NCBI GenBank assembly: GCA_936432065.2
Contig: OW386289.2
Location: 168,143,348 to 168,207,347, forward strand
Length of the DNA: 64,000 bases
Source of the DNA: Rutpela maculata
Taxonomy: Eukaryota; Arthropoda; Insecta; Coleoptera; Cerambycidae
Direction: 5' to 3'
Positions 21,925 to 32,634 of this stretch are shown here, piece after piece; position 1 is the first letter of the stretch, and each line of letters opens with the position of its first letter. A program made the translations under genes and the position numbers. The notes beneath the pieces were generated by a model that made no database searches, had not been told where the DNA came from, and was given only the letters and a program-made list of their open reading frames with translations.

Positions 21925-22230
21925 ATTTTCTTGGATTATCATCGTTAAACCAGATTCGGGTATTGCCAACATCAACTACTATGTTGGAAAGTTTCAGTGT
22001 AGCTCCTATGAGATTTCACAAATTATCCATTGGATTGAGATCTGGTGAGTTGTCTGGCTATTCTAGCACAGTTTTGAAAAAAAACGTATCGTTTGCCTTG
22101 AAACATGGCATAGTGTAAAGTACTGTTGTAAAATGTCATTTTTGTTAGGATCACCTGAACGTTGATAAAAAATTTCTGCTCAAAACTATTACCTTCAATT
22201 AGTTGGAAGTGCAAGAGGCCCAGTAACAGC
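21925..22230 (-). pseudogene. Tc1-like transposase relic
   Basis: The minus strand reads LCHVSRQTIRFF (second-Asp region, expected DGAPCHxAxxVxxFF) and then PDNSPDLNPMDNL.NLIGA, the third catalytic block with Asp where Glu is usual. The tryptophan before PDNSPDLNP is now a stop, and frames shift between blocks. It is too short to assign to a subfamily. 22231-22541 holds nothing recognised. Confidence 0.75.
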
Positions 22231-22541
22231 GAAGCAATCCCAAAATATTTTCCCTAGCTAATTGATGAACGTTGTTGCTCGGTGAGGTTGACCTTTTAGT
22301 AATATTTAATGAACATGTTATAAAAATTTTAGCGTGCCTTAATTATATTTTTTTGTATATTTTTAAAATACAAATTCGGAACAGCCTGGCCATACTTAGT
22401 AACCATCCAAAACGCCTGGCAATTTTATTTTCGTGTTCTAAAAGGTCTTAAATTTAAGATTATTGAAATTTGCAAATGCCTTAACAATAATTTTTGGCAA
22501 TAATTTTTTGGAAAATTTTATAATTGCGCTGTTGGAAAAGA

Positions 22542-23164
22542 CCGCTGCCCAAGGAATCACTACTTCCACATCCAGATTCACTATCCAAGTCACTCACAAC
22601 GAAAAAATTTTGTATGTGAAAATAATTGTTTATGGAACTTTAATAATATAATATTTGAAATTCTCTACCCCAAAAACCCATAAAATGATACCCCACATCG
22701 GTAGTGGGGTGGGGGTGGTAGTGGGGGTGGATGAGGTAAGAAAAATATTTTGAAGTTTCTGGTTCTTGTACATACACTAAATCACAATTTTTTTCATCCC
22801 CTTTAATAATGAGGTGGGGGTGGTAATGGGGGTGGTTAATGCCAAAAAAAATTTTGAGACCTTAGCTTCTCTTGTATATACGAAATACCCATTTTATGGA
22901 CTCTTACCTGCTTAATTTACCTATTTACCCCAAATTTACCCCAATTTACCCCCCCAACCCTTCGACGGAACAAGATGAAAATATAATCTAGTTCCAGATC
23001 TCATTAAAGTACAGAGTAAACGTGCGCACAAAAAAGTTACAGACCGACAGACAGAATTTTTTTTGCTCTCAAACTTAAAATCTCGACGTTTCATGACATT
23101 CTAAGCCTATTTGAACAATAAAAATGTTTCAAAATTTCTTTGTCGTTACTGGATGTGGAAGTAA
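22542..23164 (+). mobile_element. Helentron-like family A element
   Basis: The 5' end CCGCTGCCCAAGGAATCACT is followed by the subterminal repeat ACTTCCACATCCAG. The body keeps the purine-rich GTAGTGGGGTGGGGGTGG tracts, AACGTGCGCACAAAAAAGTT, the GACAGACA tract and GTCGTTACT. The 3' hairpin lost its left half (GTCGTTACTGGATGTGGAAG). Confidence 0.88.
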
Positions 23165-23487
23165 TAACCGCTAACGCCCAGCCAGGTGTTTCATTCTTTA
23201 TTCAACTAGTATAAAGGCCTACTATATCGTTAAAGGGTTAAGGGAGAAAATAAAACTTTTCTTTAAATTCATTTATTAAATGTGAAAAACTAACAGCTCG
23301 AATTAGTACTGCTTTTAATCACGGATTCTAAATGAATAATCAGAATAATAAAATCAATCTTTTATAAGTACGTGTTTGTGCCAAAGTAAATTATTTCTCT
23401 GGACAATACATCATTTTAAACGCAGTATACGTAATTGTTGAATTTTGTTTAATTATTTATTTAAGATTTATAGAACGCTAATGTATA

Positions 23488-24182
23488 CAGGGTGATTTAC
23501 CACGACATGCGGAGAATAAAAAGGGTAAACTAGTCTTCTATGCGGGAAAACCCCTGCAAAATTTTGGAGTGATCCGAGGTAATTTTTTTTATATTTCCTT
23601 GCATTAAAACTTGCGAAAATATGCTATTGTTTAGTCAGTGCATAATGCAATGAACTACGCACCTAGAAGGAATCCGTCCTTCAAATGAAAGTTACACGTA
23701 ATCGAGACTGGTATCTGTCTCTTGCTATCTTATTACGATCGGGTCCATTACAGGTACGTAGTATAAGAGTTTATGGATTATTTCTTAGATCGATTCCGTT
23801 CAAGATGGGCTTAGCTCAGAACAATGCATTGAACGTAATGCATTCGAACATTTTCTTTCACTTTTCATTACTTTTAAGTTTTGTGCTGCTGCTTTGAGTT
23901 CTACAAAAATTATTTTAATTTTTCCTATTTTTTGTAATGTGATTATATCCAAAAAGTCACCTTTAACCCCACCAGCTTTGCTGTCAGTCCCAAATCAAAG
24001 GGGGAAGAGGAAGTGATATAGTTGCACCACGCTATGTCAGACTGGTTAAAGTCATAGGCGACGTATTTCTACAACAAAATAAGCTAATTTTTTTGGTCAT
24101 ATTTTTAATTTTTCATTTCTTTAACCTTTTGGTGGGGACAACCTACTGATAAATTTTCCGCATGTTGTGGTAAATCACCCTG
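23488..24182. mobile_element. TA-flanked MITE with CAGGGTGATTTACCAC ends
   Basis: The left end CAGGGTGATTTACCACGACA pairs with the right end over about 30 bp (one mismatch, CAACATGCGG). TA lies on both sides (23486-23487, 24183-24184) and the length is 695 bp. The interior, including CGTAATCGAGACTGG and GTAGTATAAGAG, shows no transposase block. Tc1/mariner mobilisation is inferred from the TA duplication and CAGGGTG ends. Confidence 0.85.
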
Positions 24183-24184
24183 TA

Positions 24185-25368
24185 TAACATTTTAGAGTGC
24201 CTAAAATATGTGATCAAAATTTGTCTTCAGCACTTGGACTATGATGACGTTATGTCAACCTCCTTCTAAGTAATTTCAATATAACTCTAAAGTCTAGGAC
24301 ATCTAGATTTGTCTGAGTAGAAGCGATGGGACTCGACAGTTGATAGTGGAACACGAACCACTTCTTTGGAATAATTTGCAATTAAAAATAGTTTTGCAGT
24401 ACGTAGGGCTCGAATCCAATTCGCAAACTTGACACGATAATTAATCAGCTACCCTGTTTACAAATATTACAAGTATACAAATATTCATTCAGGAAATATG
24501 CGTCTGAGGCCGCTAAGATTATTTATTTTTATAAAAGAACTATTTATAACAAACGTTACTATGATTTTTTCACTATACCTATTTTTAGTTAATGCTCTAC
24601 TTATTAATAATAATAACGAAATATGCGCATAAATTTTCGAATACAGAAATATTTACACTGATTTTGTGTTGGTTAATAAGAGTTTCGTGACCTGGTTATT
24701 TTTAATGGCAGTTTTGCGGTTAATAAATTTTTTATAATGTGTCAAGTAATAAATAACACGAATTATTTACATAGTTTATACAAGTCAATAGGAATATTTC
24801 ATATTTTGCATTGAATATGTTGACTATTTTTGTATCTACAAATTATAAGCAAAGATGAGAAGCTTTAAAAACAATTTGTAAAGTCTCTGCAGGCCAGTTC
24901 GTCCTGATCCTGATGTCATAATTTGGCAAAGTTCTTACTTAAAACTATTAATTCGTAATTAGGCAGAGTACTAATTCATATCTAGGAAAAGAAGTAAACA
25001 TTTTGTAGAAAAGAAATGTAAACATATGCACACTGATGATAAATTTTAATATAGTCAATTGAAGCTAGGGCTGAATTAACCGTAAATAGCATAGTGGAAC
25101 TTTTAACGATGTATATAAAAACAACCTATTTTCAACTAGAAAATGAATTTTATCAGCAAGATTTCAGTATGGCAATGGAGTCCTCACTGTTTCATATTTT
25201 AAACAATATACTTATTGAAGATTTTGAAAATAGACATATACAAAATTTGTATATATAATTTTTGTTTGGTTATCTGATGGAGACATGTAGACGATATTTT
25301 TGAAATTTGACCGTAAGGTTTACTAGACTGTTTTTTAAGAAATTTAAATAATAAGGAACCTTTTCTCG
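24185..25368. other. Unassigned sequence
   Basis: AT-rich DNA with no recognised coding block or shared repeat. Confidence 0.3.
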
Positions 25369-25860
25369 GATGAAGTAAAAAAATATTTTGAGGTTTCTGG
25401 TTCTTGTACACACACTAATTCACAATTTTTTTTCATCCCCTTTAATAATGGGGTGGGGGTGGTAATGGGGGTGGCTAATGCTAAAATTTTTTTTTTGAGA
25501 TCTTAACTTCTCTTGTATATACTAAATACCAATTTTATAGACTCTTACCTGCTTGATTTACCTATTTACCCCAAATTTACCCCAATTCACCCCCAACCCT
25601 TCGACGGAACAAGATTAAAATATGATCTAGTTCTAGATCTCGTTAATGTGTACCAAATTTCAAGTCAATATCTCAAACGGTTCCAGAGTAAACGTGCGCA
25701 CAAAAAAAAGTTACAGACAGACAGACCGACAGACAGAAATTTTTTTTTCGATCAAATTTAAAATCTCGACGTTTCGTGACATTCTAAGCCTATTTGAACA
25801 ATAAAAATTTTTAAACATTTTTTTGTCGTTACCATACTTCCACTGGATGTGGAAGTAAAA
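25369..25860 (+). mobile_element. Helentron-like family A element, 5' truncated
   Basis: It starts abruptly at GGATGAAGTAAAAAAATATT, missing the 5' subterminal repeat and about 200 bases, and runs to a perfect hairpin ACTTCCACTGGATGTGGAAG with AAAA at 25860. The GACA tract lies at about 25720-25737. Confidence 0.88.
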
Positions 25861-25875
25861 TATACACAATACATA

Positions 25876-27246
25876 CCGGGTGACACAGGAGATATGTAAC
25901 ACCCCGTAGCATATTTATTTAAAAAGATATTATTTTGAAATTCGGTAGACTTATATAATGCGTGATTGTCCTTTTTTGGTACAAACAAGAACTTTTTTCC
26001 ACTTCCGGTTTCACCGGAAGTGATATCTAATTTGTTATTTTAAATGGCACACTGTATATATTTTTTTCCTATCTGATTCCAATTAAATTTCTCTTTTCAA
26101 CTGTGTATAGCAAGATGTCATTCGTTTTTAAAATGGCTGCTGAAAACCATTTTATTGCACTAAGTCAAGTTGGCTATGGTATGAAATGTGGCGGTAATTA
26201 ATGCTTAATGTACTGCGATATCAAAAGAACCCTGGTACACAATTTTGCGTTTCATATTTGTTTTGTTCTAATCAGTAGCCGAAGAGACTTTGTAGAATTA
26301 CTATATTAAATAAAAATCTCTAGACTAAATCCCCGAAATCATAAAAACCAAGATAGAAACACTAATTTTAAATTTGACCAATTTGTAAAATATTTATTCA
26401 TCTTCCACTTTTACCCAATACAATTCATTGTTATGTCTCATTTTGCTTGCTTTTAAATAAAATTGTTTTCGAAGAATCTCAAAATGCTGGCCATTATTTT
26501 CCCTGCAACGTCAAATTCTTGTAACACTACCTTTAAGCACATTTTCTAACTGCAATTCAGTAATCTCATTTATTGCTAACCTAACTCTCATTTTTAAGTC
26601 TTCCCTATTTTGCAGTGGAGTTTTATAAACTAATTCCTTAAGATGGCCCCATATGAAAAAAAATCAAGTGGCGTAAGATCCGGACACCTCAGGGGCCATC
26701 TAATTGGTAAAAGTGAAATATGAATAAATATTTTACAAACGGATAAAATTGAAAATTAGTGTTCCTATCTTAGTTTTTGTGATTTCGTGGATTTAGTCTA
26801 GAGATTTTTCTTTAATATAAAAATTGTACAAAGTCTCTTCGGCTACTGATTAGAACAAAACAAATATGAAACACAAAATTGTGTACCATGGTTCCTTTGA
26901 TATTGCAGCGCACTAAGCATTAATTACCGCTACATTTCATACCATAGCCAACTTGACTTAATGCAATAAAATGGTTTTCAGTAGCCATTTTAAAAATGAA
27001 TGCCATCTTGCTATACATAGTTGAGAAGAGGAATTTAAGGAGAATCAGATAGGAAAAAAATATATGCAGGGTGCCATTTAAAATAACAAAGTAGATGTCA
27101 CTTCCGGTGAAACCGGAAGTGCAAAAAATTTCTTGTTTGTATTAAAAAAAGGACAATCACACATTATATAGGTCTACCAAATTTCAAAATAATATCTTTT
27201 TAAATAAACATGCTACGAGGTGTTACATATCTATTGCGTCACCCGG
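25876..27246. mobile_element. Foldback mariner-derived element, CCGGGTGACAC ends, TA duplication
   Basis: Two arms of about 535 bp (25876-26412 and 26707-27246) are inverted copies. Matching blocks include CCACTTCCGGTTTCACCGGA, CAAGTTGGCTATGGTATGAA and AGCCGAAGAGACTTTGTA. TA flanks both ends. The roughly 295-bp centre holds a mariner transposase C-terminal relic. The arms are longer than mariner TIRs usually are, so this is a rearranged non-autonomous derivative. Confidence 0.9.
26440..26700 (-). pseudogene. Mariner-like transposase C-terminus inside the foldback
   Basis: The minus strand from 26698 reads WPLRCPDLTPLDFFSYG, then after a frame shift HLKELVYKTPLQNREDLKMR, ELQLENVLKGSVTRI and ENNGQHFEIL. 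WPxRSPDLTPLDFFLWG is the third-Asp block of mariner-family transposases, and CxxxNGxHFExL is the usual C-terminal block. Two breaks (a frameshift after FFSYG and a stop after TRI) make it non-functional. Confidence 0.88.
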
Positions 27247-27339
27247 TATATGTATATAATATATACAAATTTTACCACAAAGAAGACACAGAAATATCAC
27301 ATCTTACACAAAAGTAAATTGAAGAATTTAACTGAAAAT

Positions 27340-27830
27340 CATAATTGAGAAATTCAGCAGTACTATAAAACGGGTGTGCAATTAATATTTCCTTAAGATA
27401 TGAGTTTAATGCCCTGGTCCTTCAAATAATGTGGTAGCTTGTTATATAATTTTATAGCTAAATAGTTAATATAGGTTGCTGGGTCCTACATAAGCGATGA
27501 TAGAGTTTGGTTAGATCGTCCCTATTTCTCGTATCATAATTATGATAGGCAGAGTTAGTAGGGAGGGAGTTATTTTCTTTAATATACATTATACAATGCA
27601 ATATAAATTCACCAGGTAGTTCATAATATTAAAATGTTTGAATAAGGGTCTACAATGTTCTCTATTGCCTGCAGAGGCCAATATTCTAATCATTCTCTCT
27701 TCTCTCTTCTATCTCAAAGTCTCCCCAAATTAAAATGCCATAGCTAATGATAGATATATCCACGTTTATTCTAAATCGAAGAAAACATTATAAATTTCAA
27801 TGTCTAGTCTCAGGTTTTGCTTAGCATCTG
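27340..27830 (-). pseudogene. Non-LTR RT C-terminal relic
   Basis: The minus strand reads AMAF.FGE (expected YGIxxWG), ERMIRILASAGNREHCRPLF, HFNIMN, YHNYDTRNRDDLTKLYHRL, YLAIKLYNKLPHYLKDQGIK and FYSTAEFL-like sequence. This is the thumb and C-terminal extension shared by jockey/CR1-type RTs (HxYNTRxxxxL...YNKLPxxIK). Frames shift several times. 27831-28500 has no recognised gene. Confidence 0.82.
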
Positions 27831-28694
27831 CTTTAGAATCACACAGAAAAATGAAATCACAAACTATAGACATATTATGACATATTTATCGTCCAAACGT
27901 CTGTTTGAAAACCTATAAACCACTAAATTTTATTTAATCCACCCTCTAGAAAAAGTAAATAAATTCTCAAGACATTTTAAACTTTCCTCTCACGTATAAT
28001 GTGAGTAATATCGCAGGTACACGTAAAGGTAGAAGAGTTGGTTTCGAGGCATCCCTCTCGGAGTTGAGGCTAATTCAAGACATCAGTATTCCACTGACAG
28101 TGTAGTGTCACTTTCACAGTGTTGATGTTGCTCCACCTTAATTACATGGTAAATTTAATACCCTTAAGCCGTGTGCAAACACGGGAGACCGTGCGATTTT
28201 AATAATTAACACGAGAATGAGTACACAGATCTGGCCTGGGACTCATTCAAACAAAATTGCTTTGACAAAAGGCTGACGTAAAATTTCGGGAGAATGATTT
28301 TGTGTACCGTCCATTATATGCAATGATTTGTTGGGCTAGAATGTTAAATACAGTGTCGGGTAATAAAACTAAAGTAAAATATTTTTATGTTACAAAAAAA
28401 TAACGTCAACAAGGGCATGCAAATGAAAATATAGGGTCTAGATTTGCTGTTATTTAAATTGTCACTGTCGTGTTAGTGTTTGGAATGTATTACAGTCGAT
28501 AGGTAGATTCTTATCCGAATAAGTGCGGGAGTTTTGAAACTTTGGAAATTTGTAGATTTCGATGAATGAAATAAGAAAAAATGTGCTCTCAGCCTCCGGC
28601 GCCGCTATATTGAAAAAATGGCACACAAAAACAGTTCCTTTGAAATATCTCACTTCGGGTGCCTCATATGGCAAAAAATCTTCTTATACAGCTG

Positions 28695-29145
28695 CAGCGG
28701 CACGCAGCATTCATTCAGGACATATTATCAAGTCGAGGAGGAGTGGCAGGGGGTTTGTAAAAATGTTGAAGAATGGGGCTGAAAACAGAGCAAAGCTGGG
28801 CTTACACCAGTAACAATGCTGAAAGATCCTGCTTCTGAAAAGCTACTTAAATTTCTTTCCTGTAAATGCAAGAAAAGGTGCAGTGCAGCATGGGGTTGTA
28901 GAAAGACAGGGTTAAAATGTTCTGTAATTCGCAAATTTTGTAACGGACAAAGCTGTGACAATGCATTGGCAACAGTCGACGAGCTTCATGACGACGAGGA
29001 AGTCGACTTTCCAGCCGAAACATTTCTCGCAAGCATGGAGAATAATCAATACGTAGAATCAGTGGACAGCGCAACGGAAGCAATTTCCGAAGAAAGTATT
29101 GTTGAAGACTACAATGAACTTGGACCTTCGACATCAAGCACCTAA
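28695..29145 (+). pseudogene. C-terminal fragment of a cysteine-cluster (CxCK..C) repeat-family protein
   Basis: In one frame 28696-28790 reads QHSFRTYYQVEEEWQG...VEEWG. From 28816 the frame gives LLKFLSCKCKKRCSAAWGCR, TGLKCSV, FCNGQSCDNA and an acidic serine-rich tail ending at TAA 29143-29145. Cysteines fall at residues 16, 18, 22, 28, 35, 42 and 47 counted from Met 28816. The pattern LLKxIxCxCKxxC..xCxCRKxGLxC...C..CxGxxC is familiar from high-copy uncharacterised arthropod proteins. A stop (EEWG*) and a shift precede 28816, and the N-terminal bulk is absent. Function unknown; the cysteine spacing suggests metal binding. Confidence 0.6.
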
Positions 29146-29406
29146 AACTCCTCAAAAAGCAGGCTAGTCGTGGATTAGGCCTATAGGGGACAACCACGTA
29201 AAAAAAAAACGCGCCATATACTCTACCTCAACGTGGTGTGAAAACGAGTATTGAACATTGAGCTATGCGTAGCATACAAGTAAAATCAACTATATTTGAG
29301 GATTTTCAGGTATGAAAACAAATTTTGTCTCAACACAAAAATACTATTCATAAAAGTCGCACTAAACTGAGAAATTTCAAAAAAATCTTAATTTTGTTAA
29401 GAATGC

Positions 29407-29588
29407 TTGAAAAATCTGGCTTGGGGTGCCTCATACGGCAAAAAATGTTCTTATGTAAAAAATAGAGCATTAAATTTTCTACAAAATATATCCTATACAT
29501 AGGATATATTTTGTAGAAAATTTAATGCTCTATTTTTTTCATAAGAACATTTTTTGCCGTATGAGGCACCCCAAGCCAGATTTTTCAA
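29407..29588. repeat. Near-perfect 182-bp palindrome
   Basis: The arms 29407-29496 and 29499-29588 are inverse complements around a two-base centre (AC at 29497-29498), with one or two mismatches (ATGTAAAAAAT against ATGAAAAAAAT). Each arm holds GGCTTGGGGTGCCTCATACG and ATTTTCTACAAAATATATCC. Such sequence can extrude a cruciform. Confidence 0.93.
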
Positions 29589-30078
29589 AGAAACTGTTTT
29601 TGTGCGCCATTTTTTCAATGTGGCGGCGCCCTCGGTTGAGATCACATTTTGCATTTTTTCTTATTTTATTCAGGGCATCTAAATCTACAAATTCCCAAAG
29701 TTTCAAAACTCCCGCACTTATTCTGATTAAACCTCATGGTTTATGCTCTCACCGCAGTATTAATGACATTTATTTAATAAAGTATTGATCTGATGTCATC
29801 AAGGAGCTGATGGAAAAAAGCTCTGACGAATCAGTACGCTTAACATGGAGAGATGCCATTAGACATGTCATAGAGTAAAGAGAACTAAAATAGCGCATTG
29901 GCCACAATAAAATTTCAGTGAGTGGGTGAGACAACCGCGACATGAGTCCGTTTAGATGGGTCTGTTTGGAAATACATTTTTATATGACGTAAATAATGAA
30001 ATTGAAAATAAAAGTCAGTAAACACTAAAAAATTATAAGGAGGCAGTTAATGGCAAAACTTAATATTATAGTTATTAA

Positions 30079-30201
30079 GGTACCAAGGGTGTTATAAGGA
30101 TAATAACGCACCGAGGTCGGCAGTGTACTTCCTGAGGGCCTCTGGCCCGAGGGAATGTACGTCGACCGAGGGCGTCATTATCCTATAACACCCGTGGTGC
30201 C
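30079..30201. repeat. GC-centred hairpin of about 123 bp
   Basis: GGTACCAAGGGTGTTATAAG at the left pairs with the inverted copy ending GTGGTGCC. CGCACCGAGGTCGG pairs imperfectly with GACCGAGGGCGTC, and the centre is GAGGGCCTCTGGCCCGAGGG. It is non-coding. 29735-30078 has nothing recognised. Confidence 0.75.
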
Positions 30202-30209
30202 TTCAACGT

Positions 30210-30528
30210 TTAATGTCCTACAAGTCTGTTATTTAATTCGAATTTTTTTTTGGCATTTACGATTTATTAATTTGACATCTATTATTTTCAGAACGATTTG
30301 ATTTAAAAGAGAGTAAAAACCAAAATTGTTTGCAAATGCCGCCATTGCATAGCAACGCATTTTGTTTGTCAATAACTCTATCATAATTTGCTTGTTTTGG
30401 GATGTGTTATAATTTTATAATGCCCTAGGGCGTTATAGATATTCATAACGCCCTAGGGCGTTATTTTTCATTTAATATATCTCAAAATAGGGTGGTTATT
30501 GTAAAATAACAGACTTGTAGGACATTAA
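30210..30528. mobile_element. Small TTAA-flanked MITE
   Basis: TTAA at 30210-30213 and 30525-30528 flank inverted ends TGTCCTACAAGTCTGTTATT (about 21 bp). Near the right side CCCTAGGGCGTTAT is repeated as CGCCCTAGGGCGTTATT (30422-30465). A TTAA duplication is typical of piggyBac-mobilised elements, but the ends do not start CCC, so the assignment is tentative. Confidence 0.55.
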
Positions 30529-30630
30529 AGATGTTTTATGTACTTTATTTATTCGCGAAATATTCTCCCCAAATACCACTCGTGTTTTTAAATTTTCTCT
30601 ATAATTTTTTTTCTCAACCTAATTGCCAAA

Positions 30631-30735
30631 AGGTAATATAATTCGTGTAAATTGGCAGTTTATTATTATCTCCTGCTAAGGCGCTCGGGATTTAATCAGA
30701 TAATAAACTGTGAATTTACACTCTTTATATTACCA
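30631..30735. repeat. Hairpin of about 105 bp with GC-rich loop
   Basis: GGTAATATAATTCGTGTAAA with GCAGTTTATTATTATCT pairs with AGATAATAAACTGTGAATTT and ACACTCTTTATATTACC. The loop is CCTGCTAAGGCGCTCGGG. The GC-rich centre resembles the hairpin at 30079. Confidence 0.7.
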
Positions 30736-30809
30736 GGCAACAACGCTTTCGAAAACATTTTACCGATAAAATTCTAAGCATAAGATAATTGCATTAACTA
30801 CATGCCAAA

Positions 30810-31077
30810 TATTATCCTGTATCTTTCACTAAAAATATAACCCATTTCTCCCTTGCTAATAGCGTTAACTACCTGCAAAATACTAATTTTCTCCGTCAAA
30901 TAGTCTTCTAATATAACTCCAACAGGCAAGCAGATAGGCAGGCAGCATAGTGACGGAATTAAAAAAAATTAAGTTTCGTAATCTACATAGTCTGAAACGT
31001 GAAAATCCGAACAGATCTTGGGAGTTATTTTTTTATAATTACAATATTACTTCCCTTGTTAAGTGAGGGAAGTAAAA
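30810..31077 (+). mobile_element. HINE/Helentron-like element, family B, second copy
   Basis: It ends in hairpin ACTTCCCTTGTTAAGTGAGGGAAGT-like (31049-31074; stem ACTTCCCT/AGGGAAGT) followed by AAAAA, with a GGCA/GATA microsatellite at about 30926-30948. Shared blocks with 4905-5174 include ATATAACCCATTT, TAATAGCGTTAACTA, CATAGTCTGAAACGTG and AAAATCCGAA. Confidence 0.65.
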
Positions 31078-31219
31078 ATTGCACGCACTTAGTTACATAT
31101 GATCCATGGTATTATCTTGTGCAGTATTCTGTGGGTGGTTTTCGTTTCCTCATAATTTTAGTTTCTTTACATTCAATTTAAGATGGGTTACGAAGCAAAC
31201 GTATGTATGTATGTAATTG

Positions 31220-31545
31220 CTGGTGTCCATCTTTTAGAGCATTGTAGACCTATATTCAATTAATTTAAAATTATGTCGATTCCATCTCTATGTGCTTATT
31301 ATAGTATCTTGCCAATTCATTGCAATAAAAATTTTCTTTCCACTCACTCAGATTATCACGATTACAATACTAAGTCTGCAAACAATTTGAGAACATCAAA
31401 ATGTCATTTTAACAAAATCGGCAAGAAAATTACTAGACCTAAAATTTTACAATAAACTTCCCGAAAATTTTAAAATGCTTGAATATAATAAATTTAAAAC
31501 GAAGATGAAGTACGAAGTAACATTGCTTTCATTCAGTTAACGAAT
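31220..31545 (+). pseudogene. Non-LTR RT C-terminal relic
   Basis: It reads EHCRPIFN, FKIMSIPSLCAYYSILPIH, HDYNTKSANNLRTSKCHF and, after a frame shift, LDLKFYNKLPENFKMLEYN. It matches the same blocks as the relic at 27340 and the one ending near 40000. Confidence 0.78.
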
Positions 31546-31573
31546 ATATGACTAACTGGGTAGAATATAGTTA

Positions 31574-32278
31574 TTATACTCTTCGCAAAAACGAAGAGTA
31601 TATTGTATTTGATCGGCACATTTCTAAATCAGTAAATATCGGTCGTAGAGAAAAAATTTTCATATCATTATGTTAGTGAACGAATTCTGAACAACTTTCA
31701 AAATGTCCGTCCGTCCGTCCGTACGACACGTTTCTTGTAAGCACGATAACTTAAGAAAGACAAGTTCGATTGTATTGAAATTTGGAAAGTAAGTTAGCGT
31801 TAGCTAGAGGAAGAACCTCATTGTTTTTGAAAAAAATCAATCAATAAATAAAAAATTTATTAATCATTTAAATAAAAAAAATTACATTTTCTTAATTTTT
31901 GACATTTGTACTTAAATAGAAATCTTGCGAAATTCTATTCTCTATAATTTTTTTTTGTTTATACATTTTACTAATATATATATTTCATAATAATATACTA
32001 ATTCGTTGAAATATAATACTCGAATGATATATACTAGACATTCAATTTTTGTGGTGATGTCTGATGGTCCAATGGCTAAAGTTTTGTCTGGCAAACCCCG
32101 ACAAGATTTTTTTTCTTTTTTTTTTCGTATATTTTTTTTTAACAAAAGTTGGTATCACAAAATTTAGAATGTTCAAAAACTAACATTATTTACAAGAAAA
32201 CTGCGAAGAGTATCCTATAGAATGTGTAACAATTATATAAAAAGCTCAGTAAATCTGCAAAGAGTATAATGCTTCCAC
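31574..32278 (-). mobile_element. HINE/Helentron-like element, family C
   Basis: The hairpin ATACTCTTCG...CGAAGAGTAT lies at 31576-31601. It is followed by a (GTCC)n tract at 31705-31731, ATTGTATTGAAATTTGGA, and at the other end two copies of the subterminal inverted motif (GCGAAGAGTAT near 32204 and GCAAAGAGTATAAT near 32257). Hairpin, GTCY microsatellite and asymmetric subterminal repeats are the DINE-1/HINE layout. 32279-32632 is AT-rich with nothing recognised. Confidence 0.72.
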
Positions 32279-32634
32279 TAGTTTTTGATTATTATTTCTT
32301 TTTTAATCTTTTTTCTTTTCAGTTACTTAAAATTATTATTAATAGATGAATTTGTTCAGTTTTCTTTATGATCTTTTTGTACTAAATTTTCTTATCGATT
32401 TTAGCTCTGTGGTTCATTTTTTATTATATTGTATGTTTTTGTATGTATGCTTTTTTTACCCGATTTTTTACCCAATACCTACGTTTTCTTTCTTAGAACT
32501 AGTAATATTATTATGGTGGCATAATACATTATACGTGTATACTATTTATAAGTGTTTTGATATGTAAGTATATTTTTTTTGACTTGCTATAAATAGTTTA
32601 ATGTAACGTTTATAAATTAATCTCTATATATCTA

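Larger units (their letters stand above)
28508..29730. mobile_element. Element with about 185-bp inverted ends around a cysteine-cluster gene fragment
   Basis: Left arm 28515-28690 and right arm 29540-29730 are inverted copies. They share AATAAGTGCGGGAGTTTTGA, TTTGTAGATTT, ATAAGAAAAAATG, GGCGCCGC, TTGAAAAAATGGC.CAC and GTGCCTCATA.GGCAAAAAA. Between them are the gene fragment 28695-29145 and a 182-bp palindrome that overlaps the right arm. I do not recognise the superfamily and no target duplication is obvious. Confidence 0.7.

Noticed and set aside
28847..29197. 116-codon minus-strand frame
   Set aside because: It is antisense to the cysteine-cluster coding fragment, which has the family pattern.
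30079..30201. Rho-independent terminator or riboswitch
   Set aside because: The DNA is eukaryotic, and the hairpin is a long inverted repeat in a mobile-element cluster.
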